A stretch of DNA of 64,000 bases. Origin: Fibrivirga algicola (GTDB lineage Bacteria > Bacteroidota > Bacteroidia > Cytophagales > Spirosomataceae). The translations under genes were made by a program, and so were the position numbers. The stretch spans positions 650,013 to 714,012 of the forward strand of contig NZ_WAEL01000003.1 of NCBI RefSeq assembly GCF_011742925.1. Direction: 5' to 3'. Below the pieces are notes generated by a model that was given only the letters and a program-made list of their open reading frames with translations, did not search any database and had not been told where the DNA came from. Shown here in pieces: positions 51,563 through 61,570 of the stretch (positions are counted from its first letter, which is position 1; the number at the start of each line of letters is the position of its first letter).

Positions 51563-53191
51563 TTACAGTCCCGACCTCAATGCGTTCAGCACGGCATCGT
51601 ACGCTTTCTTTTTGGTACCGGCCGGATTGTAGATGAGCGGGTAATCCGCCCCGTTTCTGTATCGCCAGCTTTGGTTATCCAGCACACCCCAGATAGTTAA
51701 CCCGTACCGTTGCGCCTTGGGTACGTTGCGCATGTAGGACGTGACGATGTAGTTGTACATATCAGCCTGAGCGTTTTCCAATGCTTCCGTGAAGAGCAGC
51801 GTGGTTGCATTGTTGGTGTTTACGCCCAGATCCAGTTCAGAGACGTGAACCAGCAGACCAGTAGCCGCCAGTTTTCTAAAATGGGTATCTATCTGGTCTC
51901 TATTCGTCGTCAGGCTAACATGCATCTGGGTACCTATTCCGTCTACTTTGGCGCCTTTGCTTCTAATTTCGGCCACATACGCAATCAGTGAATCGAGTTT
52001 GGCGGTAGAAGACTCAAGGTTGTACTCGTTGATGAACAACTTGGCGGCCGGATCGGCCTCAGCGGCGTACTTGAAGGCTTTCACCCCGAAATCACGACCC
52101 AAGTAGTCGCTCCACACAAAAATATCATTAGCGGTAGCATTGGCCGTATTGGTACTGTTTCGGATAGCACCGGCGGGTCCATCGGCAAACATCTCGTTGA
52201 TCACGTCCCAACCACGCACTTTTCCTTTAAAATGACCCGCAATCTGCTGAATCGTCGTTTTTAGCAGGCTATCCACTTTTACGTAATTGTTGGTCGGGCC
52301 GCCAGCCGTGACCAGTTCATTAACACTCACATCATCAATGTAGTAGGTATTGCTGTTACGGCCCATATCAAACACAATTCGGGTTTGCGCTTCATTGGCG
52401 GTAATCAGCCAGGTCACCCGTTGCCAGGCGGTGCCGATGGTCTGATCGGCCTGATACAACGGCGTTGGTTGCGTAGACAGCCGTATCGAACCATTGGCTT
52501 CAGCTGCTTTCACCCAATAGCTAACCTGATATTGCTTGCCCACCGTAAGCGGAATAGGGTCAGTAGCCACCTGCACCCGCCATTGCTCTGTTGCGTAGGC
52601 CGTGGGATTTACTACTTTCATAGCGCTGGTACCTGACCGGACCTCTGTAGTCCCTGCCCCTACCGTTACGCTGGCGGTGCCTGCGGGGTTACCGGTATTC
52701 AGCACTGTGAAATTGGCGAAAGTGCCGGCAGCGTTCCTGGTTTCAAAACCGGGGTTCTGGACCAGGTTGGTGGCGCTCGGCGTAGCCGAACTCAAAATGC
52801 TTCTATAGTAAGTTCCTTGTGCCTGTGAGTGCCAGGCTAACACATGCCCGTGAACCTGTATGTTGGCTGCTTGTGCAGCAGCTAACATAGCGTCTGCTGT
52901 GGCAAAATTATAGCTCCCTGAACTAGTTACGAGGGCATTATTTTTCATCTCGTTTTCAAACGTGATGCCGTTGAAATCCCGACTGATTAGGCTAGAAGAT
53001 ATAGCATTGGTCAGAAAAGCGCCATTACTTGCCGCTACAGCAATTGGAAAGGTAGCTACCGACTTTAGCGGAACACTCCCCTCTACTACGGGCGGTGTCG
53101 GTGTGGGCGTAGTGCCACCGCTATCAGTGTCTTTTTTACAGGCGGACACGACTACTACTAGCAATCCGAGTCCCAATAGTGTTTTTTTCAT
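51563..53191 (-). CDS. Endo-1,4-beta-xylanase (GH10) with a carbohydrate-binding domain inserted in the catalytic domain
   Basis: The 542-residue lipoprotein (signal ends VVVVSAC, Cys near 18, then a Thr/Pro-rich linker) has GH10 strands NGITFENEMKNNAL and IQVHGHVLAWHSQAQG (to about 130). A CBM4/9-like jelly roll (about 140-290, NLVQNPGFET, QYQVSYWVKAAEANG, NTYYIDDVSVNEL) interrupts it. The catalytic domain resumes with acid/base Glu in VRGWDVINEMF and nucleophile Glu in LVHVSELDLGV, ending WGVLDNQSWR. It cleaves xylan at the cell surface. An insertion of this kind is known in some Bacteroidota GH10 enzymes. No SusC/D genes are beside it. Confidence 0.93.
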   Translation of the reverse strand: MKKTLLGLGLLVVVVSACKKDTDSGGTTPTPTPPVVEGSVPLKSVATFPIAVAASNGAFLTNAISSSLISRDFNGITFENEMKNNALVTSSGSYNFATADAMLAAAQAANIQVHGHVLAWHSQAQGTYYRSILSSATPSATNLVQNPGFETRNAAGTFANFTVLNTGNPAGTASVTVGAGTTEVRSGTSAMKVVNPTAYATEQWRVQVATDPIPLTVGKQYQVSYWVKAAEANGSIRLSTQPTPLYQADQTIGTAWQRVTWLITANEAQTRIVFDMGRNSNTYYIDDVSVNELVTAGGPTNNYVKVDSLLKTTIQQIAGHFKGKVRGWDVINEMFADGPAGAIRNSTNTANATANDIFVWSDYLGRDFGVKAFKYAAEADPAAKLFINEYNLESSTAKLDSLIAYVAEIRSKGAKVDGIGTQMHVSLTTNRDQIDTHFRKLAATGLLVHVSELDLGVNTNNATTLLFTEALENAQADMYNYIVTSYMRNVPKAQRYGLTIWGVLDNQSWRYRNGADYPLIYNPAGTKKKAYDAVLNALRSGL

Positions 53192-53533
53192 AAATAAAGT
53201 TTATGGTTTATTAAACGCATTTTTTGATTTTTCGAACAGAACATACTAGTCTATCCAAGATAAATCATATACCATATGAACTATCTCTACAGAAGTACCC
53301 TATTTCGTCAAAATAGTACATCAATCAGTAAAGAAATGAAGACGCATGCTCCAACGGGTGAACTGCGCAGTCTCCCCTGACAATTAACGCCTGGAAAGTG
53401 GGGCATAAAAAAACGTGCGTTAGCAACTCAATAGGTTGCTAACGCACGTAAAAAAGAAGCACTTATTAATTGAAGCTGAGTGCAGAGAGCAGGCCTAAGC
53501 CGGTCAAGACAGCGCTCCTGGTACGAGCAGCTA
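53192..53533. other. Gene-free region between xylanase and uvrA genes
   Basis: The left part (53192-53400) is AT-rich and should hold the xylanase promoter, but no element fits TAnnTTTG well. The right part has the uvrA terminator at 53406-53449. Nothing else is seen. Confidence 0.5.
53406..53449 (-). terminator. uvrA terminator
   Basis: ACGTGCGTTAGCAAC and GTTGCTAACGCACGT form a perfect 15-bp stem with a 7-nt loop. A seven-T tract follows on the minus strand, making a standard terminator; A-rich DNA on the far side allows some function in reverse. Confidence 0.9.
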
Positions 53534-56530
53534 TTACAGTTTCCCTTTCAGGAAATCGGCCGTATAGCTCACGCCTTCTTCCAGGTTAACCATCTGCTCA
53601 GGTGTACCCGCGAAGGTGACGTACCCACCGGCATCGCCGCCTTCTTTACCCAGATCGATAATATGGTCGGCCGATTTGATCACTTCCATGTTGTGCTCGA
53701 TGACAATCACCGAGTCGCCCTGATCGACCAGCGCGTTGATGGCTTTCAGCAGCTTACGAATGTCGTGAAAGTGCAAGCCCGTGGTGGGTTCATCGAAGAT
53801 AAACAGGGTTTGCCCCTTGTTGGGATTACCCTTACCCAGGAACGACGCCAGTTTTACCCGTTGCGCTTCGCCACCCGACAGCGTATTGGCCGATTGGCCC
53901 AGCCCGATATACCCCAGACCAACTTCCTGCAACGGCATCAGCTTATCGGCCATTTTTGGCTCCACCTTGCGGAAGAAGTCAATAGCTTCGTCGACGGTCA
54001 TGTTCAGCATCTCCGACACGTTTTTCTCGGCCAGGGTTACCTCCAGCACCTCCTGCTTGAAGCGTTGGCCGTTGCAGCCTTCGCACTTCAGATAAATGTC
54101 GGCCATGAACTGCATCTCTACCTTCACTTCGCCTTCGCCCTGGCACACCTCGCACCGGCCACCATCTACGTTAAATGAGAAGTGGCTGGGCTTGTACCCG
54201 CGCGCCTTCGATACAGGCTGATCGGCCATGACCTGCCGCAGGTAATCATACGCTTTGATGTAGGTGACCGGGTTCGATCGGCTCGATTTACCGATCGGGT
54301 TCTGATCGATCATCTCGATGGACGAAATTCGGTCGACGGAGCCTTTCAAATCGGAAAACTTACCGGCCTCTTCGCCACCCTCGCCTTTCAGCCGGGCCAA
54401 GGCCGGGTACAGCACCTTACGAATCAGGGTCGATTTGCCTGAACCCGACACGCCTGTTACAACGGTGAGCGTATTGAGCGGAAACCGCGCATCTACATCT
54501 TTCAGATTGTGTTCCCTTGCGCCTTTCAGGTCAATCCAGTGTGTTGGTATGCGCCGGTAGGTAGGCACGGCCACTACTTCACGCCCCGTCAGGAAATCGA
54601 GCGTATGGGAAGGGAAGGACGAGTGCAGAATAGAGAATGGCTCGGCACCTTCACCTTTATATGCCGCGGAGCCACTGTCAATCCTTACCTCTTCATTCTT
54701 GATTTCATCCCACGTGCCCTGGAACACCAGATGACCACCGCCCGAACCAGCTTCGGGACCGATGTCGATAATCTGATCAGCGGCACGCATCACCTCTTCT
54801 TCGTGTTCAACCACAATGACGGTGTTACCCATATCGCGCAGCGTTTCCAGCACACTGACCAGCCGCTGGGTATCGCGTGGATGAAGACCAATGCTTGGTT
54901 CATCGAGAATATACATGGAACCAACCAGCGCAGAGCCTAACGACGTTGCTAGCTTGATGCGCTGATACTCGCCACCCGACAGGCTGTTGGTGAGGCGGTT
55001 GAGCGTCAGATAACCCAGACCGACACGCTCCATGTAGTCGAGGCGGTTTTGTATCTCGATCAGAATTCGGTCGGCCACACGGCGTTGGGCGGCGGGGATA
55101 TCGATGGTGCGGAAGAAAGCGGCTGAGTCGGCAATGGGCATCAGCACCAGATCGGTAATCGACTTACCGGCCACTTTCACAAAGCTGGCATCGCGGCGCA
55201 GTCGTGAACCCCGGCATTCGGGACAGGTGGTTTTACCCCGGTACCGCGACAGCATCACCCGGTATTGTACTTTGAATGTCTGACTTTCGACAAAGGCGAA
55301 GAAGTTGTTCAGACCGCTGAAATATTTGTTACCCGTCCAGAGCAGTTCCTTCTGCTCGGGCGTCAGTTCTTTGTAAGGGCGATGAATCGGGAAGTCGAAC
55401 CGGATGCCGTTACGCAGCAGCGGCTTCATGTACTCTTCGCTCATCTTCTCGCTGCGCCAGGGTGCAATAGCCCCTTCAAACAACGACAGGTTTTTGTCGG
55501 GAATGACCAGATCAGGATCGATACCCAGCACCTTGCCGAAGCCATCGCACCGGCGGCAGGCGCCGTAAGGGTTGTTGAACGTAAACAGGTTCACGCTCGG
55601 CTCCTCAAACGCGATACCGTCAAGCTCGAACCGATCAGAGAACACCCGCGATTGGCCAGCCACAGTGTCGCCCGCCACAATTTCGACCCGGCACGAGCCG
55701 TCGCTTTCGCTGAAGGCCGTTTGTACCGAGTCGGAGAATCGGTACTGCGTGTCTTCGTCGGGTTCACCTTTGTCGTCAAACTGCACCGTACCCCGGTCAA
55801 TCAGGATTTCGAGCGTAGTGTCCTGACCAGGCAGCAGCGAACGAACCAAATCACCTTTCTGCCCCGCCTCGGCCAGTTTAGCGGCTTCGTCGAGCAGGTC
55901 TTCCATCTGAAACACCGTCCCATCGGCTACCAGTCGGGTATAGCCTTTCTGAAGCAGGATATTCAGTTCGTCGCCCACCGTGCGGCCTTCACGAATGTAG
56001 AGCGGCGCCATCACCATCACGCGCGTTCCTTCGGGCTGGGCGAAGATGAAGCTGACCACGTCGGTCACCGTATCTTTCTTTACCTCATTCCCTGACACCG
56101 GCGAGTAGGTACGTCCCACCCGGGCAAAGAGCAATTTCAGGTAATCATAAATCTCCGTCGACGTACCCACCGTTGACCGGGGATTACGCGAGGTTACTTT
56201 CTGCTCAATGGCAATGGCGGGCGATACGCCTTTGATGTATTCCACCTCCGGCTTTTCCATCCGGCCTAAAAACTGCCGGGCGTAGCTGCTCAGACTCTCG
56301 ACGTACATACGCTGCCCCTCGGCAAATAACGTATCGAACGCCAGCGACGACTTGCCCGAGCCCGACAAACCGGTTACCACCACCAGTTTGTTGCGTGGGA
56401 TGGCCACATCAATATTCTTGAGATTATGTACCTTCGCCCCCTTAATAATGATGAACTGTTTGGGGTCGAGGTGGTCGACCGACCCGTTTGACATATCGGT
56501 CATAACGTCGGTTTCGGCGGGTTGAATCAT
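53534..56530 (-). CDS. uvrA: Excinuclease ABC subunit A
   Basis: The 998 residues match UvrA: first ATPase Walker A in [20 protein letters not shown] near 55, signature region [17 protein letters not shown], second Walker A in [20 protein letters not shown], and second signature [16 protein letters not shown]. Cys pairs for zinc sites are seen in [19 protein letters not shown], and [10 protein letters not shown] with CEGCNGQRF. UvrA finds DNA damage with UvrB in nucleotide excision repair. It is slightly longer than E. coli UvrA owing to an N-terminal tail and a loop near 630-660. It is monocistronic with its own terminator. Confidence 0.96.
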   Translation of the reverse strand: MIQPAETDVMTDMSNGSVDHLDPKQFIIIKGAKVHNLKNIDVAIPRNKLVVVTGLSGSGKSSLAFDTLFAEGQRMYVESLSSYARQFLGRMEKPEVEYIKGVSPAIAIEQKVTSRNPRSTVGTSTEIYDYLKLLFARVGRTYSPVSGNEVKKDTVTDVVSFIFAQPEGTRVMVMAPLYIREGRTVGDELNILLQKGYTRLVADGTVFQMEDLLDEAAKLAEAGQKGDLVRSLLPGQDTTLEILIDRGTVQFDDKGEPDEDTQYRFSDSVQTAFSESDGSCRVEIVAGDTVAGQSRVFSDRFELDGIAFEEPSVNLFTFNNPYGACRRCDGFGKVLGIDPDLVIPDKNLSLFEGAIAPWRSEKMSEEYMKPLLRNGIRFDFPIHRPYKELTPEQKELLWTGNKYFSGLNNFFAFVESQTFKVQYRVMLSRYRGKTTCPECRGSRLRRDASFVKVAGKSITDLVLMPIADSAAFFRTIDIPAAQRRVADRILIEIQNRLDYMERVGLGYLTLNRLTNSLSGGEYQRIKLATSLGSALVGSMYILDEPSIGLHPRDTQRLVSVLETLRDMGNTVIVVEHEEEVMRAADQIIDIGPEAGSGGGHLVFQGTWDEIKNEEVRIDSGSAAYKGEGAEPFSILHSSFPSHTLDFLTGREVVAVPTYRRIPTHWIDLKGAREHNLKDVDARFPLNTLTVVTGVSGSGKSTLIRKVLYPALARLKGEGGEEAGKFSDLKGSVDRISSIEMIDQNPIGKSSRSNPVTYIKAYDYLRQVMADQPVSKARGYKPSHFSFNVDGGRCEVCQGEGEVKVEMQFMADIYLKCEGCNGQRFKQEVLEVTLAEKNVSEMLNMTVDEAIDFFRKVEPKMADKLMPLQEVGLGYIGLGQSANTLSGGEAQRVKLASFLGKGNPNKGQTLFIFDEPTTGLHFHDIRKLLKAINALVDQGDSVIVIEHNMEVIKSADHIIDLGKEGGDAGGYVTFAGTPEQMVNLEEGVSYTADFLKGKL

Positions 56531-56702
56531 GCGTTGAATTAGCGTTACCTTATCTAATTTTCAACGGAAAACAGCGGCACTACGTTCAGTAAAATCAGTT
56601 TACAGTTTGCTGTTTACCGTTTTCTGTTGCGCTGCTTATCGTAGAGACGGTCAGTGATCGATCCAACGGAAATATGCGAACAGCTACTTGTAAACTCACT
56701 CT

Positions 56703-57326
56703 ATGATCATTCATCAGGAAGATATTATCCGGTTGGCGCTGGCCCTTGTTTTGGGCGGATTGATTGGCGCTGAGCGTGAGTATCGCTCTAAGGCGGCTGG
56801 CTTTCGTACCACCATCATGATCTGCGTGGGTGCTACGCTGTTTACGATGATCTCATTACGTATTGGTGACGACCGCATTGCGGCGAATATTGTCAACGGC
56901 ATAGGTTTCCTGGGCGCAGGGCTCATTTACAAGGAAGAGAACCGGGTAAAGGGACTTACCAGCGCCGCTACTGTATGGGCGGTTTCAGCCCTTGGCATGA
57001 GCATTGGCGGGGGCTACTACGATATTGCGCTGGTTGGTTTCGCCATGATCATGGGTTCATTGCTTTTTCTGGCTAAGCTATCGTACCGCATTACCCGCCT
57101 TAACCAGACCCGCGAATACAAAGTGGTGACCACTTACAAGAACAAGACGTTGAACCAATATGAGCGGGCTTTTATTGAATGCGGGCTGTCGCCACGGCGA
57201 GGGCCTCAACAGCGTATAGGCAATGAGATTATTGGTCGCTGGAAGGTTTCGGGGCCTGAACAGGCGCACGAGAAATGCATCAAGCGATTACTCAACGATT
57301 CTGACGTAAAGGAGTTTGTGTTTTAA
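56703..57326 (+). CDS. MgtC/SapB-family membrane protein
   Basis: The 207 residues have the MgtC start (EDIIRLALALVLGGLIGAER) and the family core EYRSKAAGFRTTIMICVGAT, NGIGFLGAGLIYKEENRVKG and TSAATVWAVSALGMSIGGGY. There are four or five membrane helices to about 145, then a soluble ACT-like tail. Relatives support growth at low magnesium or act on ATP synthase. It diverges from uvrA; the shared region contains a GTTTACAGTTTGCTGTTTAC-type repeat near 56597-56630. Confidence 0.9.
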   Translation: MIIHQEDIIRLALALVLGGLIGAEREYRSKAAGFRTTIMICVGATLFTMISLRIGDDRIAANIVNGIGFLGAGLIYKEENRVKGLTSAATVWAVSALGMSIGGGYYDIALVGFAMIMGSLLFLAKLSYRITRLNQTREYKVVTTYKNKTLNQYERAFIECGLSPRRGPQQRIGNEIIGRWKVSGPEQAHEKCIKRLLNDSDVKEFVF

Positions 57327-57409
57327 CAGGCCCTTCACGCGAAAGCAACCCGTTATATCGTTATTTACACTGACTTTTTGTTGTGACACTACCGCTACGG
57401 CGGATTACT

Positions 57410-58042
57410 ATGAGACAGATACATCGTTTTTTGTTTTTAGTTGCTCTATTGAGCAGCAGCGTCGCCTTCGGGCAGATTACCGAAGACCCCGAAGAGCGCC
57501 GCGATCAGGGACAGGCTCCCTTGAAATCACAAACGCCGGAAGGCAACCCACTACCATTTAAAGATCGCATTCGGTTCGGCGGCGGCATCTCAGGGCTGAG
57601 TTTTGGTAATCCATTTAGCATTGGCCTCTCACCGGTTGTTGCCTATCAGGTCTCTGAGCATTTTGTGGCTGGTCTCGGTGTAGGGTACACTTATAGCTCA
57701 GGCTACAGAGATTTCAATAACGCAAAAATTGACGGTACCCTTAATCAGTACTCAGGCCGCGTTTTTGGTATGTATGAAATTTTGCCTGCTATCATACCGA
57801 ACATCTACGCTCACGTTGAACTCGACCAGCGGTCATACAGTACCAAAGGCCAGCTTTCGGTAGGCGGCCTCACTACCGGCTCTTCGACCGCAACCTGGCT
57901 TGGCGCTACATATTCACAGCCTATTGGGCGGTTGTTCTCAGCCAACTTATCAGCGCTGTATAACGTAAGCTATTCGAGTTCGCTCAACGACCAAATTCTG
58001 TATGGAAGTAGTCCATTCACCATTCGGATTTTGTTCTTCTAA
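57410..58042 (+). CDS. Outer-membrane beta-barrel protein
   Basis: I start at the ATG at 57410 (MRQIHRFLFLVALLSSSVAF), which gives a signal peptide. The 210 residues then alternate strands typical of an eight-strand barrel: IRFGGGISGLSFGNPFSIGL, FVAGLGVGYTYSSGY, GRVFGMYEILPAI, NIYAHVELDQRSYS and a C-terminal FTIRILFF strand. It should sit in the outer membrane. Function is unknown. It lies 83 bp after the MgtC-like gene. Confidence 0.75.
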   Translation: MRQIHRFLFLVALLSSSVAFGQITEDPEERRDQGQAPLKSQTPEGNPLPFKDRIRFGGGISGLSFGNPFSIGLSPVVAYQVSEHFVAGLGVGYTYSSGYRDFNNAKIDGTLNQYSGRVFGMYEILPAIIPNIYAHVELDQRSYSTKGQLSVGGLTTGSSTATWLGATYSQPIGRLFSANLSALYNVSYSSSLNDQILYGSSPFTIRILFF

Positions 58043-58060
58043 ATAGGTCGTGCGCATCAG

Positions 58061-58094
58061 GCAGAAAGCCACTCCGTTTGGAGTGGCTTTCTGC
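58061..58094. terminator. 15-bp perfect hairpin between convergent genes
   Basis: GCAGAAAGCCACTCC and its exact complement surround the loop GTTT, 18 bp after the barrel-protein stop. It is well placed to end both transcripts. Confidence 0.8.
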
Positions 58095-58114
58095 GTTTAT
58101 GAGCGTACACTCGC

Positions 58115-59791
58115 TTAGTTGATGGGCAGTTGAAGTTGAGTTTGCGTCAATGTGGCTTGCCAGCCGTTTGCTGCGTAACGTACCCAGCCAATACGATACG
58201 TACCCGGTTTCAACATAACGGGAAGCACAAACGACTTCACGCCTTTATCGGCTAGCCAGGGCTTCATAATCGGTTTAGGCATGCGCTGGGCGGGCAGTAC
58301 GTACCTGTTAGTCTCGGATTGCAGATACAGAAAGTTGGGCGTCGGTATGGCGGTCTGTTCCAGGAATAATGCATCTGTGTTCAGGTAACTCAGCAGGCGA
58401 CTCTCCGTTACAAAAACCGTGGTTGAATCCAGAACCGGGCTAGCTTGCAGAGCCGTTTCGACACCCCGAATTTCGGGCAGGTCGGGCACCTGGTAGATTC
58501 CCTGCTTCATGGCCTGCTCCCAGCCTTTCTGCCAATAAGGATCCCGTCCGAATAGCTGACTCATCACCGAATACCGATACTGCTTCAGCGCCATTCCCTC
58601 GGCGACCTGCCGGTTATAGCGGTCGGCTAACTGAGGACCGTAATAGAGCCAGGCATTGAGCCAGAACCACGCGGCTACGCCAATGCCCAGCCAGGCGACT
58701 ATCAGTCTAGCCCCGCCCGTTAGTTGCATAACCAGCAGTCCGTACAGGACAATCAGGCACCAGACAGCATACAGTTGATACCGATCAATGATCATCAGGC
58801 TGCCATCGCTCCGTACCAGCGCCGCCGCCACGCCTGATCCCAGTAGCACCAAACCTATGCCTAGTAACGGGATGATTGCCGGGGAAATGGGCCGGTTCAT
58901 CGTCAGGAACAGACGTACCCAACTACCAATGATAACGAGTAAGACTACCGCGCCAAGCCCTAAAACGAGCCATTGACCGGGCAGGAGCAGCCAACGGCGC
59001 TGATCGAAATACACGGCACTTCCCATAAAGCTGACGATGCTTTTCACCACCCAACCTGGATGCCTGGCCACGGCCGCCAACGAGCCTTTAGCAACGAAGT
59101 TATAGTTGACCCCAAAATATAGCCCGATGAGCACCAACCCGGTTACGATCCAGATCAGCGACCACCGCCACTGCCGGCTCAGTAGTAGCAGAACGACTAC
59201 GGCAATCCAGAGAAAAAGCCCATTGCTGTTTGAGTACAAGACCAGCCCGCCAAGTGCCAGTGCCCCAACCTGAGCCGATCGGGCGGGCCGGGTAATCAGG
59301 CGAAAGACAAGAAACATCAGTAGCAGCGTCAGGGTATGCTGCAACAGGCATAGCACCCACCACACATCTTCCTGATACGACGGTTGAAACAGCAACAGCG
59401 CCACCGGTAACACCAACCACGCCGCTACCCCTGCCTGTCGAAACAGGCGATATACCTGCCAAAGCAGACACGCCACGCTCAAGCTACCCAGTAAGGTTAG
59501 TGTGCGGTAGTTAACCTGGTCTTCCAGCCAATAATCACCCAGCACGATCAGCCGCGACAGCAAAATCCGGTGGTCGTTGTGCTGTTCTACCAGTAACCGC
59601 AGTTGTTCGGCAAACGGCGTTCCTTCGGTGAATATCCGTCGAATGCTATCGATGTAGAGAAAATCATCAACCTGGGGTACGTTGATGGCATACCGTATAA
59701 TGGCGGTATAAAAGACAGTTGCCAGCAGCAAGATGATACAGGCAACCCACCAATCAGCTGGGCGGGTGGGGCGTAAACTGGAAACTGACAT
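58115..59791 (-). CDS. Polytopic membrane protein, possibly GT-C-fold glycosyltransferase
   Basis: The 558 residues include about 10-11 membrane helices (for example WWVACIILLLATVFYTAIIR, LVLPVALLLFQPS, LWIAVVVLLLLS, IIPLLGIGLVLLGSG). An acidic motif VPQVDDFLY follows the first helix, where GT-C transferases have a catalytic Asp pair, and a soluble C-terminal domain of about 150 residues follows. GT-C proteins use lipid-linked sugars. The identification rests on layout; no close family was recognised. It stands alone between barrel and GMC genes. Confidence 0.6.
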   Translation of the reverse strand: MSVSSLRPTRPADWWVACIILLLATVFYTAIIRYAINVPQVDDFLYIDSIRRIFTEGTPFAEQLRLLVEQHNDHRILLSRLIVLGDYWLEDQVNYRTLTLLGSLSVACLLWQVYRLFRQAGVAAWLVLPVALLLFQPSYQEDVWWVLCLLQHTLTLLLMFLVFRLITRPARSAQVGALALGGLVLYSNSNGLFLWIAVVVLLLLSRQWRWSLIWIVTGLVLIGLYFGVNYNFVAKGSLAAVARHPGWVVKSIVSFMGSAVYFDQRRWLLLPGQWLVLGLGAVVLLVIIGSWVRLFLTMNRPISPAIIPLLGIGLVLLGSGVAAALVRSDGSLMIIDRYQLYAVWCLIVLYGLLVMQLTGGARLIVAWLGIGVAAWFWLNAWLYYGPQLADRYNRQVAEGMALKQYRYSVMSQLFGRDPYWQKGWEQAMKQGIYQVPDLPEIRGVETALQASPVLDSTTVFVTESRLLSYLNTDALFLEQTAIPTPNFLYLQSETNRYVLPAQRMPKPIMKPWLADKGVKSFVLPVMLKPGTYRIGWVRYAANGWQATLTQTQLQLPIN

Positions 59792-59852
59792 GCACGAAAA
59801 GAGAACTTTATAGTCCCAAAAGTAGAGAAATTCGCTCCGTATCAGCCCTTTT

Positions 59853-61508
59853 CTAGACTGTTGTAGTCTGTAGGGTGGCCGTTTTTTGTATTGAGCGGCC
59901 CAAAATCAGATCAGCGGCCCGCTCAGCGATCATAATAACCGGCGCGTTTGTATTGCCCGAAACGATAGCGGGCATAATCGAGGCATCGACAACTCGCAGC
60001 CCGTCGATTCCCCGCACGCGGAGTTGATCATCCACAACGGCATCGGCATCATGTCCCATTCGGCACGTACCTACCGGGTGATACACCGTTTCGACTATTT
60101 TGCGAACATGGGCCATCAATTCCTCATCCGAGGCTCCCTCGGCCGGCATCAGGGCCCGCTCATACCAAGGAGAAAAAGCAGCCGACCGGTTCAGTTTCAT
60201 CGCCAGTTTGGTTCCCGCCAGCAGCAGGTTCCGGTCTTTCTCCGTCGACATAAAATTCGGCTGAATAACTGGGGCATCCAGTGGGTTAGCCGACCGCAGA
60301 CCAACGTACCCACGGCTTGTAGGCTGTAGTAAAGTGGGCAGTATAGACCAGCCATCTGCGTTGGTTGGAAAGGTGCTGGAGTCGTAAAAATCTGCCTTGT
60401 AATCGTCACCAATATGGATGGGCGCGAAGTGCAATTGCAGATCAGGCTGAGCCAGCGTCTCTGACGTACGCACAAACGCCGTAGCTTCCAGCGGGCTAAT
60501 GGTAAACGGGCCTTTTTGTGCCGTCAGGTACTGCCACAGTCCTTTCAACTGATTAGCCGGTTTCAGCCAATGATTTGTGCCTACCAGCTGATTCGTCATG
60601 GCACTAACACCGACAAATAGATGATCCTGCAAGTTTTGACCAACGCCCGCCAACGCCAGTTTCACGTCGATATTATGGCGGCGTAGCTCATCTGTTGGAC
60701 CAATTCCGGAAACCATCAGCAGTTGCGGCGAATTGAACGACCCCGCCGCCAAAATCACCTCCCGACGCGCCATTACAGTCTCGGTCTGGTTTTTCCCGGT
60801 TGTTAGTGCTACGCCAACAGCCCGGCCATCGTTCACCAGAATTCGTTGCGTGTGTGCCTGCGTCCGAACGGTTAGGGTAGACCGGTTGATAACTGGCTTT
60901 AGAAAGGCAGCGGCTGTACTGTGCCGTTTCCCATTTTTGATTGTAAACTGAAATAGGCCCGCTCCTTCCTGCTCCGCACCATTTATGTCCTGATTCGCCC
61001 GAATGCCCTGTTGTTGGCAGGCGGCTACAAAGGCGTCGGCCAGTGGTGTCCTGAACCGCGTTGCATACGTGACATTGAGTGGACCATCGCCCCCGTGGTA
61101 GTGCGCGTCAAGCTGATCCAGTTGTTCGTTACACTCCGAACGTTTGAAATACGGCAGAATCGTTTCGTAATCCCAACCAGCGTTACCCAGCGCAGCCCAA
61201 CTATCGTAGTCGGCTCGGTTGCCCCGCACATAGGCCATAGCATTCGTTGAGCTACTCCCACCCAAAGTTTTTCCTCGAGGCAGGTAGATCCGTCGGCCAT
61301 CTACGTGCTCCTGCGGCTCGGTCGAGTAAGCCCAGTCAACTGTGGTGCGGTTGAGTTTGGAATAGGCGGCAGGTACGTGAATCTCCAGTTTTTTATCGGG
61401 TGCTCCCGCCTCCAGTAAGAGTACGGAAACGCCCGGTTCGGCCGACAACCGATTCGCCAGCACACAGCCTGCCGACCCTGCGCCAACAATTATATAATCG
61501 AATGACAT
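59853..61508 (-). CDS. GMC-family oxidoreductase (choline dehydrogenase-like)
   Basis: The 551 residues match GMC flavoproteins: N-terminal FAD site YIIVGAGSAGCVLANRLSAE, GGSSSTNAMAYVRG near 85, substrate region with AAGSFNSPQLLMVSGIGP near 255, and the active-site end YHPVGTCRMGHDADAVVD (catalytic His near 480) with VVDASIMPAIVSGNTNAPVI. It oxidises an alcohol using FAD. No aldehyde dehydrogenase is nearby, so choline is not specially indicated. A 21-bp hairpin ends 5 nt before its ATG, and glpK lies just upstream on the same strand. Confidence 0.92.
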   Translation of the reverse strand: MSFDYIIVGAGSAGCVLANRLSAEPGVSVLLLEAGAPDKKLEIHVPAAYSKLNRTTVDWAYSTEPQEHVDGRRIYLPRGKTLGGSSSTNAMAYVRGNRADYDSWAALGNAGWDYETILPYFKRSECNEQLDQLDAHYHGGDGPLNVTYATRFRTPLADAFVAACQQQGIRANQDINGAEQEGAGLFQFTIKNGKRHSTAAAFLKPVINRSTLTVRTQAHTQRILVNDGRAVGVALTTGKNQTETVMARREVILAAGSFNSPQLLMVSGIGPTDELRRHNIDVKLALAGVGQNLQDHLFVGVSAMTNQLVGTNHWLKPANQLKGLWQYLTAQKGPFTISPLEATAFVRTSETLAQPDLQLHFAPIHIGDDYKADFYDSSTFPTNADGWSILPTLLQPTSRGYVGLRSANPLDAPVIQPNFMSTEKDRNLLLAGTKLAMKLNRSAAFSPWYERALMPAEGASDEELMAHVRKIVETVYHPVGTCRMGHDADAVVDDQLRVRGIDGLRVVDASIMPAIVSGNTNAPVIMIAERAADLILGRSIQKTATLQTTTV

Positions 61509-61513
61509 AGACG

Positions 61514-61562
61514 ATCCTACTTTTTAGACTAAATCATCTCAATTTAGTCTAAAAAGTAGGAT
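61514..61562 (-). promoter_or_regulatory. 21-bp perfect hairpin between glpK and the GMC oxidoreductase start
   Basis: Arms 61514-61534 and 61542-61562 are exact complements with a 7-nt loop; the arm core is CTACTTTTTAGACTAAAT. It begins 8 bp past the glpK stop and ends 5 nt before the oxidoreductase ATG. On the minus strand there is no T-tract after it, so besides terminating glpK it may mask the translation start. Confidence 0.6.
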
Positions 61563-61570
61563 TTTTCGTA

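Noticed and set aside
53480..56095. Long open frames on the plus strand opposite uvrA (232 and 276 codons)
   Set aside because: They lie wholly within uvrA, have no recognisable domain, and follow from the codon bias of the opposite strand.
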